In this document: positions 24,901 through 38,000 of the stretch, piece by piece
Layout of the letters: every line of letters starts with the position of its first letter
How positions within the stretch are numbered: position 1 is the first letter of the stretch
Origin: Agelaius tricolor
Lineage: Eukaryota > Chordata > Aves > Passeriformes > Icteridae
Direction of reading: 5' to 3'
DNA length: 64,000 nt
Assembly (NCBI GenBank): GCA_023055355.1
Contig: JALJCS010000004.1
Coordinates: forward strand, 30,842,744 to 30,906,743
Position numbers and translations under genes: made by a program
The notes under the pieces: generated by a model
What the model was told of the DNA's origin: nothing
Databases searched by the model: none
What the model saw: the letters and a program-made list of their open reading frames with translations, nothing else

Positions 24901-27900
24901 GAGTGAGAAGAGATCAGTGGAGAAAGGGATCTATCACAATGGAAAGCTTTCTCAAGTAAAGCTGGCAAAATTTAGTCTTTAGAGGTAAACAAAATAAACC
25001 AAACAAATTCTGTGAAAAAAGCAAAGCCAAGAATGTAAACTTCACCAAAACAAACAAACAAGCCCCACCACCCACAAACCAAAACCAACATTAAAAAAGA
25101 GCAGAAATAGAATAGGGAGATTCAGGCTTGTAGAGCCCAAAGAAGCTTATAGCCATCATAAAGTGAGGCAAATGTTTGCACAGATCTGAGGTTCTGTGAA
25201 TCTTGATATTTTCTAGTACAGCTCTCTGTGGGATAAAAATGAGTAACTTCATTCTTCTCTACCACTGGCACAGAAGAAGTTCTCCAAAACACAGACTTTG
25301 GAACAGAGGATAAAAATGCGTGAAGCCAAGAATTACATTGCATGTAATGCAAAAAATGTACCTTTTAATATTTGTATGCCTCTGACTTGGGAATAACAAT
25401 TCAAATAGTATATTAATTGATTGTTATCAATCAATTAATATACGATTATTGCCTGGAGAAGATATAAGGCAGAGGAAATCAGTGAGAGACTTCCCTGAAA
25501 TCACACTAAAAGTGTGAAAAGAGAAGTTTCGGACAAGTTCTTTCATAGCAGCTCTTTGAAAGTGATTCAGTGAAGAAATTGCCATGAGCATAAAAATGAT
25601 TAAGTTTTCACTCCATGTGTCAGGCAAGTGACAATTTTGGTAATTTCTTGTATTTTCCTTACAATGTCTCAATAGCTATTCAACAATTTCAGACAAAAAA
25701 TTGCTCTTTTCTGTGCAAACTTGTGAGACTGAGAAGGGAAAAGAAAGGTAATAGAATTCTGCAATATCCTTCTCCTTGGCTGTTAGTTATACTCTCTTTT
25801 TGCTTCTTACTGTAAATTTCAACTTTTAAAAAAATATGCTAACAATGTTTATTTAACTCTGCAAACTGAAACAGATGTTCATTCTTTATTTGTACTTTAA
25901 ACTAAAATGAAGAATACCTTTTTAGGCAGCTGGCACACCCAGCCTCTGGTGATGCAGCTTTAGACTAGCCCCCCTCACCCTCTTGTTGAGTAAGAAACTC
26001 AACTGTGCCTTGTCTAATAGCCTGCTCTTCTAAGATGCTAGCATGGAAAAAGACAGATCTTTCAGAACAGCTCCTCTCTTTGAATGCATACATCATTGCT
26101 TAAAAAGGTCTAGAGCAAGATCTTGACACTGTTTCAAGACAAAACTTGCTGCTGACATTAATGGTGAAGGATGAAGAAACAGTATTTTTACTAACAATCT
26201 GACAAACACATTCCAAAAGAAACAGAAATACCTTTTCCTAGTCTGTCTTATTTAGCCCTGACTCACTGTGGATGTGTTATTTGAAAATATATTATGCAGA
26301 TTACCTATGTCCAAAAAACCAAGTGAAAATAGGAGATAATAAACTTGTGGCATGAATTATTAAGTAGATTTTTACAATCAATCTCAGAAACATTCTGCAA
26401 TAGAAATTCTTTCCAAGTCACATTCTGAATGTTCAGATGTGTTTCTAAATAAAAATACTTTTATGAATCTCTCAGGAAGCCATGCTGTTTCAGGCACCTT
26501 CTGAATGCTGGCACACAAACAAAACAGTATGGCTGTGGTTTTCTTCTCTTTTTTCCCCATTTTCATGATGTTAAAAATAAAAAAGAGTAAATAAACAAAA
26601 TTCATGCATATTTTGATCTAGATGCATCTTGCAAATTTTTAGCATATTATACAGAATCAAAACTTATTATCAGACACACAAAATTGTTTGTCTTTCTGTG
26701 CTGAGGGATGATGATTTAGAACCATAGTCTTAACTTATGGAATATATCCACATTCATCAAAGTTAAGAAAATATACCTAATTTATGCAAAATTTGCGAAA
26801 GCAGTTTTTTTTGTTGTCCTTGGAGACAGTTTAGGATTGAAAAAAGATTTAAGTAACTTTCAAGGAGCAACATGGCAGCAGGTTAAAAATGCAGTGGGAA
26901 GGGGTAAGGCATTTGTTCTGAAGCATGTAACTTCTGAGGCATCCTGCAAAAATAAGTGCCCTCCTGGGCCTGTTGCATTTTGTAAAATGGGATGTGTCAT
27001 TGCCATGTAGTGATGATCACTGGAATCAAGCCCTTAATCCTACTAGTTCATCTGTAGTTAAGCACCTTCAAGGCCCTACAGATTTTCACCATGGGATCAC
27101 TGTTGAAGGAGCACTGATGTTTGTTGTATGAGCAGCACAGCGGAGGCTGCCAGGGAAGCATGGCCAACTGGTACTGAGAAGACGGAGTGACAATGTGGCA
27201 AACATACAGCATGAGGACAAATATACAAAGACACAGCCTACCTCTGTGTGCTCAGTTGTGCAGAGCAGTTGCTACTTCAATTTCCATGGGCACCCAGCCA
27301 CTGCTCACCCTCATGTAAAGAATTTATTTTGGCCTTTGTTTTCTTGTGGCTACACCCTTAATCAATACCACCTTAAACCAGGTTTCTTCTCTGGGTCTCC
27401 TTATTGCTACATACACGGAATATTTCTATACTCTCTAATACACAGGGAGCACAGCTCTGGGCACTTTTCTTAGTGTATATACATAATCTTACTATTCCAG
27501 GAAAGAGATTAGCACTAACACCTGACATCTATTGCTACAGATTTACTACAAATCATCCTAATAATTCTGTCTTGTAGCAATGCCACAATTCAATTTATAT
27601 CTAGTCTAAGTGCTATTTGGACATTGTGATGCTGTGACACAGAGCATGACTTGCTTCTGTTACTCATCCAACGCCATCACCACACAATTCAGCCCACACA
27701 ATCTCTTCCCTGCAGGACTTTCTGTCTTTTTACCCTTCTCACTGACAACAGGTTATAGGTGTTTTTCAGAGCTTGTCAGTGTTGCTCAGAGGCAACAGGC
27801 ACAAGGAAGACACTATAGTCCCCATCGTCAATGCTCTTTTAAGATACAGCTTACCAGGACCTAAGCAGTAACTGCAAAAGATGCTCCTTCCACATTTTTG

Positions 27901-28624
27901 TTTAGAGTTGCTGTGATGCAGTTGTGTGTCTCACTTGGGATCCCTTAGGAGCCAAACTAAATAGAAGTGGACACACATAAGACACACAAAATAAAAGCAT
28001 GGAGATGGCCATACAGTATTAAAAAAAAAAGAAAAGGGGGAAATTAACTCATAGACAAAATTATGCATCCTGAAAATTGGTTTTTCTTGTTTGTCTTTTT
28101 TTGCCTCTGTTTTCTCAAGAGTATGATTGAGAAACAGGGAAGTAAATGTCAGAATTTGCAAGCACAGAATTATGCCTCTGTGGATTGAAACAAAATCCGT
28201 ATCACCCATGGGGAAGAGGAAGAAGAGAGAAAGTATATATGCTCTGGCAGTAACAAAACACCATTTTGAAAACATTACCCAAGACAGCCATGTACTTACT
28301 GTTTTGGCCCAGCTAAATTACCTACTGTATGCTTCCCCAGACAGTTATTACACTGGCTTCTAGCCATATGCCTTTGATAAAGTGCACTTGGAATGAAACA
28401 ATTTTGCTTCCAATATAATCTCTTCTACTCCAGAAACTGTCCTACAGCAACTTGCTACAGCAAGTTAGCATGGATTTTCTGACATAACCACAGAAGGTGC
28501 AGTCAAACTACAATCATAACATCATAGAAGAAAGTTTGACAACAGGTATTACAAAATTGGCAGGAGATGCAAGGTAAAGGCATATCTTACAAATACTTTT
28601 CACATCACCACTGTGACTGCAACT
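21994..28624. other. Intergenic sequence, no gene recognised
   Basis: Long AT-rich stretch without an exon-like segment. The notable structure is the inverted repeat at 25408-25443. Small open frames (up to 114 codons, at 27931-28275) are low-complexity and family-less. Confidence 0.5.
25408..25443. repeat. Perfect 16-bp inverted repeat with 4-nt loop
   Basis: The left arm GTATATTAATTGATTG (25408-25423) and right arm CAATCAATTAATATAC (25428-25443) are exact reverse complements around TTAT. After one mismatch, three more base pairs follow outward. Confidence 0.95.
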
Positions 28625-29122
28625 CTCATGGGACTGCACCTGAAGTGGTGCATTCAGCTCTGGGACTCCAAAATAAGACCTGGACCTCTTGGAGCAAGTC
28701 CAGAGGAGGCCCACAGTAAAGATCTGAGGGTTTGAGCACCTCTTCTCACGAGGACAGGCTGTGAGAGTTGGGTTTGTACAGCCTGGATGAGATTCTGTGG
28801 AGACCTTATAGCACCTTTAAGTCAGTACCTAATGGAACCTAAAGGAAGGCTGGAAAGGAACTTTTTAAAAGGGCATGTAGTGACAGAACAAGTGGTGATG
28901 GCTTTAAGCTAAAGAAGGTATGTTTAGATTAGCTCTTTGAAGAAATTCCTTACTGTGAGGGTAGTGAGCTGCTCTAACAGCAGCTCAGTGCTCAGTGTAG
29001 CTGTGGATGCCCAATCCCTGCAAGTGTTCAAGACCAGACTAAATGGGTCCTTGAGCAACCTGGTTGGGGGGATCTAGTTCCACCTAGCAGGTCTCTTCCA
29101 ACCAAAACCATTTTGATTCTAT
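28625..29122 (+). mobile_element. CR1 LINE 3' fragment
   Basis: Plus-orientation CR1: GAGCAAGTCCAGAGGAGGCC, GAGCACCTCTTCTCACGAGG, GGGCATGTAGTGACAGAACA, GAGCAACCTGGTTGG, ending in CCATTTTGATTCTATT. Confidence 0.9.
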
Positions 29123-31147
29123 TATCAGAGCTGTTCACCCAAAGGGATTAACTAAATTACTGATGGATTGTTCAGAGCACAGGATTATTTATGTACAGCT
29201 AATCACTTCAAATTTAAGTTACCTGAGTATTACTCTGCTATGGATGGACTGAGATGAAAGATGTGTCTCCTAACTATCATCTTCACCATAAAGTCTGTGG
29301 TGACCAACACTATGAATTTTTTTCACCAAAAATGCATTTCCTCTGTCCAGCTCTAAAATTAACTATCTTACTGCTCGTGTGATCAGACCACCAAAGCAGA
29401 TGTCAGTTGCTGTTTTGCCGATAAACAAGCTTTTATCTGCAGGATTTCCTTCTAATAAGTACTTTTCCCAGAACATGAAGGCCATATAACTTCAAGACAG
29501 TTCTAACCTAAAACCTCCTCTGGAATTGTTAATATTTCCCCAAAGAGTGACTGTTCTTGAAAAACTTACCAGTTTCATATACCATTCCTTTTTTCTGTAA
29601 GGCAACAAGCAAATTCACAGGATTTGAGTTGTTGCAGCAAGTGTTCTGCTGTAGAGCTATGCAATTTGCAGCAGGGTTAAGGCTTACCAGTCCAATTTTA
29701 ACACTGAGGTTAAGTACAGGTAATTGTGTAACATAATAACTGCTGCTTGGGCAACTTATTGCCATCTCTATGCCTGGTGCAACTGAACATTTGGAAAAAC
29801 AGCTGTATAGTTAAGCTTAAAAAGAATAAAGCTTTTAATTTTTGAAATTGTGACAATACTTGCAAATTTTTATTTAAGCAAATTTTGGAAATTGGACCTG
29901 TGGCACAAACTTGGATCTTTAATTAATGTAAGCTTTATATTTTTATTCAAGTGGCTTTTAATTTTAGTTTGTACATTTCACCTTTTGGATCAGTAGTGAC
30001 TTGCATTTTGGGTAATTTTAATTTATGAAATTTCTAGTTTTTTCATTACATAGCAACAGAAGGGAGCAAGGTAAATTCTTTCACGACTATATTCCTTCTT
30101 CTAACTTAAAATGTAAAAAATATAATCAAGTTATTTTACTTCACATCCTATTGTTTTATTTAGGATTTCCTTAGCTGCAAGTCAAATTTTGGAAAGCTAA
30201 TAAATTACAGGAATGGCTTCACCCTTTCCCTTCCTCCCTCTCTGGCAACTCCTAAAGTTATTTTTTTCATGTATCAGTTCAAGATAGCCATTTATGTTAT
30301 GAAGGGCTTAGGAAAGACTTCCAGGCTTTTTTTTTTTTCCCCAGTTGTTGTCTGTTTTGCTTCAAAGGGAAATAAAACCTTATTTAGGAAAAAAACCAAA
30401 CTTTATTTTTTCAAATCATGTCTGACAGATTGCAACACAAACAAAGTACAATAAAAAAATTACTCACACGGCCTGCAAAAGTTAACAAGACAGTAATCAA
30501 ATAATGAACCTCTGTCCAAGTCCTTTTTAGGTCCAATATACATTCTTCATACATTACAGAAGTAATGCCCACTTTACAGTGGCATCAGATAAAGTTTGTG
30601 AAACCATTTTAACACAGTCACTGATATCTGCTCTCTCTATATAGCAGCTTTTGACACAGTTTTATATTCCTCCAGACACATGAAGGATAGTCTGAAGTCA
30701 AATATAAATTTCTTCCCTTGTGTCAAGAGTTCAGCATTAACTTCCACAGGTTTGCCTGGAATCTACCTGAGGCCTTTCATGAGTAAATATACAACCTGGT
30801 AGAAGCTGTTTTGCATCTGTCAAACCATCCCATACAGCATTATTGGCACTTTAAAAAGGGAGCAGATGCACAAAATATGATGTTGGAACTGAATAAATTT
30901 TTCTTTCTCAAAGCCTACAGCAATTTTTGCTACTTTTAACAACTAATTGTGAGCCACGTGTATAGCATGCCAAACAAACCTAAAAAGAATATATGTGATA
31001 AATCAAAAGATGCCATAGAGGTTTCTCCTCCCATGCCCATCTTTGCAAAAGAGGCTAAAATAAGTCAGTATAGGCTGTGATCTCCTCTACAGTATTCTGA
31101 CATTAGAAAAATAATAGACAGATATTTTATTCTTCTTTGAAGCTGCA
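29123..31147. other. Intergenic sequence, nothing recognised
   Basis: AT-rich; no coding or RNA gene seen. Confidence 0.5.
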
Positions 31148-31292
31148 ACCCTGAGATGAGCTCAGCTGGTTAAAGCTCAGTGCTAATAATGCCAAGGTCA
31201 TGGGTTTCATCCCTGTATAGGCTATTCACTTAAGAGTTGGGCTCAGTGATCCTTCTGGGTCCTTTCCAACTCAGACTATTTTGTGATCTGTG
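31148..31292 (+). mobile_element. tRNA-Ile-derived SINE with CR1 tail, copy 2
   Basis: Head GAGCTCAGCTGGTTAAAGCT, then GTGCTAATAATGCCAAGGTC (tRNA-Ile anticodon arm with AAT retained), a degenerate B-box GGGTTTCATCCC, and a CR1 tail GGGTCCTTTCCAACTCAGAC ending TTTGTGATCTGTG. It lies just beyond the RCL1 3' end. Confidence 0.9.
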
Positions 31293-31802
31293 AATTTAGT
31301 AAATGTAAACAGGAGTGGAGCATTTGACAAATTCTACACACACACAATGTATAAACAAAGAATTGCTGCCATAGCTTTAATTTTCATGCCAATATTATCT
31401 CTGCAATTACCTCAATAATCTAATATTTCCATTGTGATCATTTGTTTTGCAATGCAAAGCTTGTTTTTCTTTTCCCTCTCTATCTAAACCTTTCAGAAAA
31501 AGCTACGAGTGAAAGCAGTAAATACATAAAACCAGAGCACTCACCTCATTAAGGCCTGAGAGCACAGTGACATGAGGCACTTGTGTCCCATTCAGTGGAA
31601 TACAGTGCAAAGAGTCCCAAGTCAGCTGAGACTCCAGAGAGCCTCTCCAAGCAGAACAGAATACTGGCATTGCATTTATAATAGCACAGATCTAAATACT
31701 CTGAAGTCAGCTTTATTGTTTTTGTGCAGTGAGCTTGGGTAACCCTACGCTGGAATCATCACAGGTCTACCTGTGCCAGAGTAAGTACAGAGACAGGTAC
31801 GG

Positions 31803-31808
31803 TTTATT
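31803..31808 (-). terminator. RCL1: Candidate RCL1 polyadenylation signal
   Basis: AATAAA on the minus strand, 48 nt past the RCL1 stop codon. This would give a very short 3' UTR. A second AATAAA lies at 31712-31717. I cannot tell which is used, and longer 3' UTRs are possible. Confidence 0.5.
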
Positions 31809-31855
31809 AGATCTTTGCAGCATTTTCTGTCTTTCACAGAGTCTGTACATGTTTT

Positions 31856-32006
31856 TTATCTTATAGTTTTACTGAGGTTGCAAAATCCAATGCCAACACA
31901 GGTCATCAAAACTTTCTCCCCGCCCATGTGCTCTTCCTCAGTGGTCTTTGTTTCAATTTTAAACATGATCTGGAAGAAGCTTCTGAGGTGTCGCAGAAAC
32001 TCAATT
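31856..32006 (-). CDS. RCL1: RCL1 coding exon 9 and stop
   Basis: 151 nt including the TAA stop, residues 328-377. Encodes [20 protein letters not shown] and ends [18 protein letters not shown]. The acceptor is ATTCAG after a TTTTCTCTC tract. Confidence 0.97.
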
Positions 32007-35000
32007 CTGAATGAGAGAAAATAATACTGTTTAAGAAACAAAACAGAACGTCCAATAGCATTATGTACTAACACAGATTCCAGCAATGAGCATGTGAACG
32101 AAATAAGAAAATATTACTTAGTACATAGAGAAACAGGGCTACAAGCTCCAAACACTGTTCTCATTGTGTTGTAGAAGTTGCTAGTGACCCTTCCTGAAAC
32201 CTCTGCACTCTCTGTAGAAGCAGAGAGAGGAATGGCTGGTAACACAGCAAGACAAAATGGTGAGGAAAGAAGAAAGAAAGGAGAGAAATGTAGCTAGGCA
32301 GGTTATTTACTCCTGATGCTGACTCTTCATCAGGGCTATATGAACCCCATACCCCATACCAACCCATGATTCTCCTTTCCCCTGCCTAATGTTTAAAGTA
32401 GAAATAAAACATAAACAGGCATGGGTGCATACTTTAAGAGAGATCCCAAAGCATGTGTTTGATTTCTGACTGATTACTGACTTCTCCACTTCTCAGTTAA
32501 ATGTTTCATTAGGATTATATTCAGACTTAGAATTCTTCCTGTTTTCTCATTTTCAGGAAAAAAAAATTCCTTTCATCATTTCAGACAGAAAGGCAACAAA
32601 AAACTGAACAATCACATTGATCCTAAACAAACACTGACTGGAGGGCGAGTAACACGAAAAACTATAAAAAAAGAAAAAAACCAAAAACATCCAAGAAAAC
32701 ATTTTTGCTGGCTTCTCCAAAAGAAGGAACATGCAATTGCACCAAAAGACTACAAAAGAAAACTTGTAATTGTTTCTGACAAAAGTTTGGACTCTTCCAG
32801 TCATGGCCACAAGCAAGTCTGCAGTCTTGAACAAAGATTTAATCTCCTCCAGCAACTGGTATGCACCTTTCTTAGTTCAAAGAAATGGAATGAGGATATC
32901 CAGTTCACACATTAGCTTGTCTGCTCTACATGCTGAAAGCATAACTGCAAGCTAATCACACATACATCATTACAACAAATCAAGAGTAAGTATCCACAAA
33001 ATGGGAAGAAGGAGAACAAAAGCCTAAGCCTGTCCCCACTGTGGCATCACGAGGCCTCTAAAAGCCTCTTGGCAGCTCCTATCCACAGAAATTGTGAAGG
33101 AGTACAAGGAAAATTGCAGGAGCAAATTGCTTTATACACTTCAGCTGGGCATGCTGCTGTTTCTGCACTCAGATATATGCATGGGAGAGGAGGAAAATGG
33201 CAGGAGCTAGAAAAAGAGAGGCTGTGCCACCTACACTGGTGCGTGCTTGGGATGATCTCACGTATCTCTGGGGCAATCTGCTAAATACCTCTGCAGGGTG
33301 AATGTGGGAACATTGCTCCCAATGTTATGTATCCTTTCTCCTGCACTTTCCTGGACTGATAACTTGCTTCAGCACAGACACCAGCTTTCTCATCTCTCAA
33401 ATAAACTAACAGTTGAAAGAAAGAACTGAAAAGCACCTTTTCTTCCATGCCTCCCCAGCTGCAAGGTTTCTCATTGCAGCTATAGTAGGCAAATGGGCAT
33501 ATGCTGGCACAAATGCTCCAGTAAAGCTGACAGACCACAAGCTCTGTATCAGCCTTCTCCTTAGCTGGGTCCTTTCACAGGCTCTGGCAGTGTGACAAGA
33601 AAGCAGCCAAGCCCAAAACAGGGGAAGTGGACTGCAAGGAGACACTGCAGAATAAACTGTAAAAATGACAGAGGCCATGTGGAGCCAGAGACTCAGGAAA
33701 AAATCCTAAAAGGTGATCAGGAAACTCTGCAACATGTTGGTGGGATCAGTTCAGCCCATACCTCTCTGGGCTACCCTGCATCTCTGCATCTTTTTCCTTT
33801 TGAATAAAGGCTGAGTGAGAAAAATATCAGCCCCTACATACATGGGAAAGGCTCTCTGGGGTGTGAGCAAGGGGAAGGCTTCCTGGGGACACCAGGGGAA
33901 AATGCATAAGCACCAAAAGGCCAGCTTTGTCTTGTAACAGTGGAAGCACAAGTGGTACAAACCCTGAAAATAGAAGAGAAAGAGGCAGGAAAGTAGAGGT
34001 TTGTGACAGAAAGCAGCCTTGTATTAGCTCCGAGGTTGGTCTGGGTTGCAAGTGGGCACCTCAAATAATAGCAGAGGGCACTCCAACCACACAGGCACAG
34101 GCTGCAGGACTGAGGGAGGGGGTGAAAGGTACAAAGAAGGTTTATTTGGTTGAAAATTTACACTCTGTGTTCAGGCAAGAACAAGGCAGCAGCTGAACAG
34201 AGCTGCTTCTTAGGTGCAGGGACAGCTACATGAGCCACACTGGAGGCCTTGTAGCCAAAACCAGCAAGAGTAAAAGGCCTGTTTATCTAAGTGCTGTCTT
34301 TTCCCCAAAGCCTGCTAAGAATTACAAACAAGTACACAAGAACTTCACATATTGAGCAAAGCAACCAACTAACAGAGAGAGCAGTGTGAGAGAAGACCTG
34401 TGTACCAGCAGTGCATTCTTGGTTCAGCTGCACTGGGGCCTGCACAGGGCTTTGCCTGCTAGCAGCAGCAGCAGCCCCAGCACGGCTCTCCTAAGTCCTG
34501 CCACACACCTTCCCTGCAGGAGACAGACTGAGGAGCTGGGAGTGGGCATCCCCAGTCAGGGGAGAAACTGAAAGTGTCAGCTTGGCTGGGCAGAGGCACC
34601 CTAACTGCACCTCTTGAAGCCCCTAAACCCTTGCAAAGCCATGGATTGGGGCACTCGAGCTTTTGGGGCACAACAGGCTTTCCTGTTGCTGTCTTTCATG
34701 TACCCCTGGCGCATGCTGATCCACCTGCATGCAGACGGGTCTGTCCTGCCAGACTGACCTCTGTGAGTTAGTGGGATGGCCAGCACTCTGCATTTGATTT
34801 TAAGCTCAGCTTGACAGAAAGGCACTTGCTTCTGTGAAATACAGACACTAAGAAAGGGGTAACAGCAGCTGCTGGCCCTGCAGACTGTTAGCTCCACTGC
34901 CACTCAGGACAGCCCTGCTCATGGTGTTTCATTTCCACTCCCCATAGTTCGCTGAGGCAACAAATGTCTCCTGTGAAAATAAGAAGTTTCCTCATTCTAA

Positions 35001-38000
35001 TGGACATGTTCCAAAGCATTTTGTCCCCATGCGATGCTCTCAGCAGCCAGCTGAACTGTCACATTCATGCTATATTATGCTGGACAGGGAAGCCAGTAAT
35101 ATAGCTTTTAAATAACTTCTGTAGGGTGAAAGTGTTAAATACAGAGATGTCACAGCTCTGAAAGAAAAGAAGGAACAACGACACGGAACATGACAATACT
35201 GCAATTTACTTCATAAGCTTGTGTACCCTATGAGTTGCTTGGGAACCAAATTTACCGTCCTTTATAAACAGCCCTAGTTGAGGGCATAAAAAGCCCTAGT
35301 TGTTGAATGCATAAAAAGCTGCATTCTATCTGAACAGATCCCATAGGATTGATGAGTCACAGATTCTCACAGAATCATAGATTTTAAAATATGCTGCTTC
35401 AGTATGTGTACTCCTGACCTTTATCCCTGCTGTATACACCTAGCTTGGAAGAAGTGACAACCCACCAACTTGAATTCATCCTGCTTACAAAATAAACTAG
35501 TGTATTTGCTTGATTTTCACAGAAGAAAAAAAGGGTAAAAAATTTAAAAATACTCACAATGACAAGTGATTGGATTGTCTCATATGCTTAACTGTGCACT
35601 TCAAACACTAATATCTACTCTTCTGATACCTTCCACAAGAATACTTACTTTATAGGGGATTACTTCCCCTTTGTGCAATGGGATACTTCCCTGTCTTCCC
35701 CTCAAAATCTGATGAATGTTGTTTCCAAGGTATCAGGAGTTGAGAAGAGCAGTTAGGTAATTTTTAGCTCTCATGTGATGGCACCACCATTCTTCAGTTA
35801 TCACAGTACTGTACCTTTCACGTATACAGCACCGGTACCATGATAACCGAAAAAGGACAGTTCATGCTCTTATTATTTGATGCCATTGCCAGATAAACAA
35901 ACCTCCCTTCATCTGACTAAAGAATAACTGCTCAGTCTCTAGAAATAACTGTGATCTATTAAATCCCTTGCAAGTCTGAAAAATTAAATTTTTGATAAAT
36001 TGTTTTGATAAATTTGTTTTGATGAATTTTTTTTGATAATTTGTTTCCCTAACCAGTTTCTCCTAGAACTCAATTAGGCCACTGCTGTGAAAGATAATAA
36101 AAGGTGTTTTTATAAATACATTAAAAACTAAAGGAAGGCCATGGAAAATCTCCATGCTTTAGTGGGTGTGGAAGGGAACATTGTAATCAAGGATGAAGAA
36201 AAGGCTAAGGTCCTCAAGGTCTTCTTTGCCTCAGTCTTTAACAATAAGACTCATCCTAAGGGCAACCAGCCCCCTAGCTGGGGTACAGGGAGCAGAATAG
36301 ATCTTCTGCAATACACGATGAAGTACTGAGACATTTAGAATTCTATGGGATTGGATGGAATTCATTCAAGGGTACTGAGGGTGCTGGCAGAAGCATTCAC
36401 CAAGAAAATCTCCATCATGTAGCATCAGTCCTGGCTAACTGAACAGGTCCCAGAGGACTGGAAGTTGGCCAGTGTGATGCTCATACCAGCAGGGTCAGAA
36501 GGGAGGACCCAGGGAACTATAGGAATAGCCCAAGGCTTGGATGAGCACCCTCTTCACTAGGTAAAAACCATTTGTATGGCTGGGCCCAGAGAGTATCGGT
36601 GCATGGAGTTACATCCAGCTGGTGGCCAGTGACCAGTGGTGTTCTCCAGGGCTCTCTGGGGCCAGTTCTGTTTAATATCTTCATCAGTGATGTGGATGAG
36701 GGGACTGAGTGTCCCCTCAGTCAGTTTGCAGATGACACCAAGCTGGGTGGGAGTGCTGATCTGCTGCAGGGCAGGAAGGCTCTGCAGAGGGATCTGGACA
36801 GGCTGGACCATGGGCCCAGGCCAGTGGTGTGAGGTTCAACAAGGCCCAGTGCTGGGTCCTGCCCTTGGGTCACAGCAAGCCCAGGCAGTGCCACAGGCTG
36901 GGGCAGAGTGGCTGCAAAGCTGCCACAGGAAAAGGCCCTGGGGGTGCTGGTGACAGCAGCTGAACAGGAGCCAGCAGTGCCCAGGTGGCCAAGAAGGCCA
37001 ATGGCATCCTGGCCTGTGCCAGCAATGGTGTGGCCAGCAGGAGCAGGGCAGGGATTGTCCCCCTGTACTGGGCACTGGTGAGGCCACACCTCAGATCCTG
37101 TGCTCAGTTTTGAGCCCCTCACTCCAAGAAGGACATTGAGATGCTGGAGCATGTCTAGAGAAGGGCAACAGAGCTGGTGAAGGAATACAAGTCCTGTGAG
37201 GAACACCCGAGGGAGCTTGAGATGTTTAGCCTGGAAAAAAAAGGAGGCTCAGGGAGACCTTATTGCTCTCTACAATTGCCTGAAAGGAGATTGTACAGAC
37301 GTGAGGGTTTGGTTTCTTCTCCCAGGCAACAAGTGACAGGATTAGAGGAAATGGCCTCAAGCTGCACCAGTGTAGGTTCAGGTTAGACATCAGGAAGAGT
37401 TTTTTCACTGCAAGGGCTGTTAAGAATTGAAATGGGCACCCGTGGTGGTGGTGGAGTCGCAATCTGTGGAAGTGTTAAAGAAACAACCAGATCTAGCACT
37501 ATAGTCTAGTTGAGAAATAGTGTTCAATCAAAAGTTGGACTTGATCTTAGACATCTTTTCCAACCTTGATGATTCTATGATTCTGTAACCTGTGTTTACA
37601 ACTAGCAATGTAAGAAATTAATTTCTTTTCTATCCCCTGAACAACTACCAGCTACAGACAAAGCTTTAGTAAAAACTGAGACTGAAGGACCAGATAGGAT
37701 TCTGCTGCCCAATAAAACCTTAAAATAGCACATAGCTCTGTGAACTGAAGTCTTAAGCTGTTTCATAGGAAGAATCACTGGCTAGCCATTTGAAATACAA
37801 CATTTAATGACACAGCTACAGAGAGATCACCAGGGAAAATATAGTAGTGTACACTAGGCAATAAAAAGCCAACTGATGTACACATACATTCCACGTCAAG
37901 AACCATCAATAAACCCTGTCTCTGCAATTCTCAGAAACAGGAATAATATAGAACAGTAAGGGACTCATCTAACATGTAGAAACAAACCCAAGGCAACTTC

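Larger units (their letters stand above)
35783..35861 (-). ncRNA. MIR101-2: mir-101-2 precursor hairpin in RCL1 intron 8
   Basis: Minus-strand 79-nt hairpin, from ACTGTCCTTTTTCGGTTATC at 35861 to GAATGGTGGT at 35783. The 3' arm holds the full miR-101-3p sequence and the 5' arm the complementary star strand. It differs from the human hsa-mir-101-2 precursor I recall only around the loop. It sits in RCL1 intron 8 in the sense direction, the same host arrangement as in human, and is therefore probably processed from the RCL1 transcript or a nested primary transcript. miR-101 is known to target EZH2 and other mRNAs. Confidence 0.96.

Noticed and set aside
28449..28466. Small inverted repeat AACTTGCT/AGCAAGTT
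   Set aside because: Eight-bp arms are expected by chance in a window of this size.
31155..31220. Apparent tRNA-Ile gene (also at 52470-52535 and reversed at about 3200-3268)
   Set aside because: The acceptor stem and arms are degenerate and each is joined to a CR1 tail, so these are SINEs rather than functional tRNA genes.
36557..37206. Minus-strand open frames opposite the CR1 at 36.1-37.6 kb
   Set aside because: They are antisense shadows of the CR1 reverse-transcriptase region, which has FADD on the plus strand.
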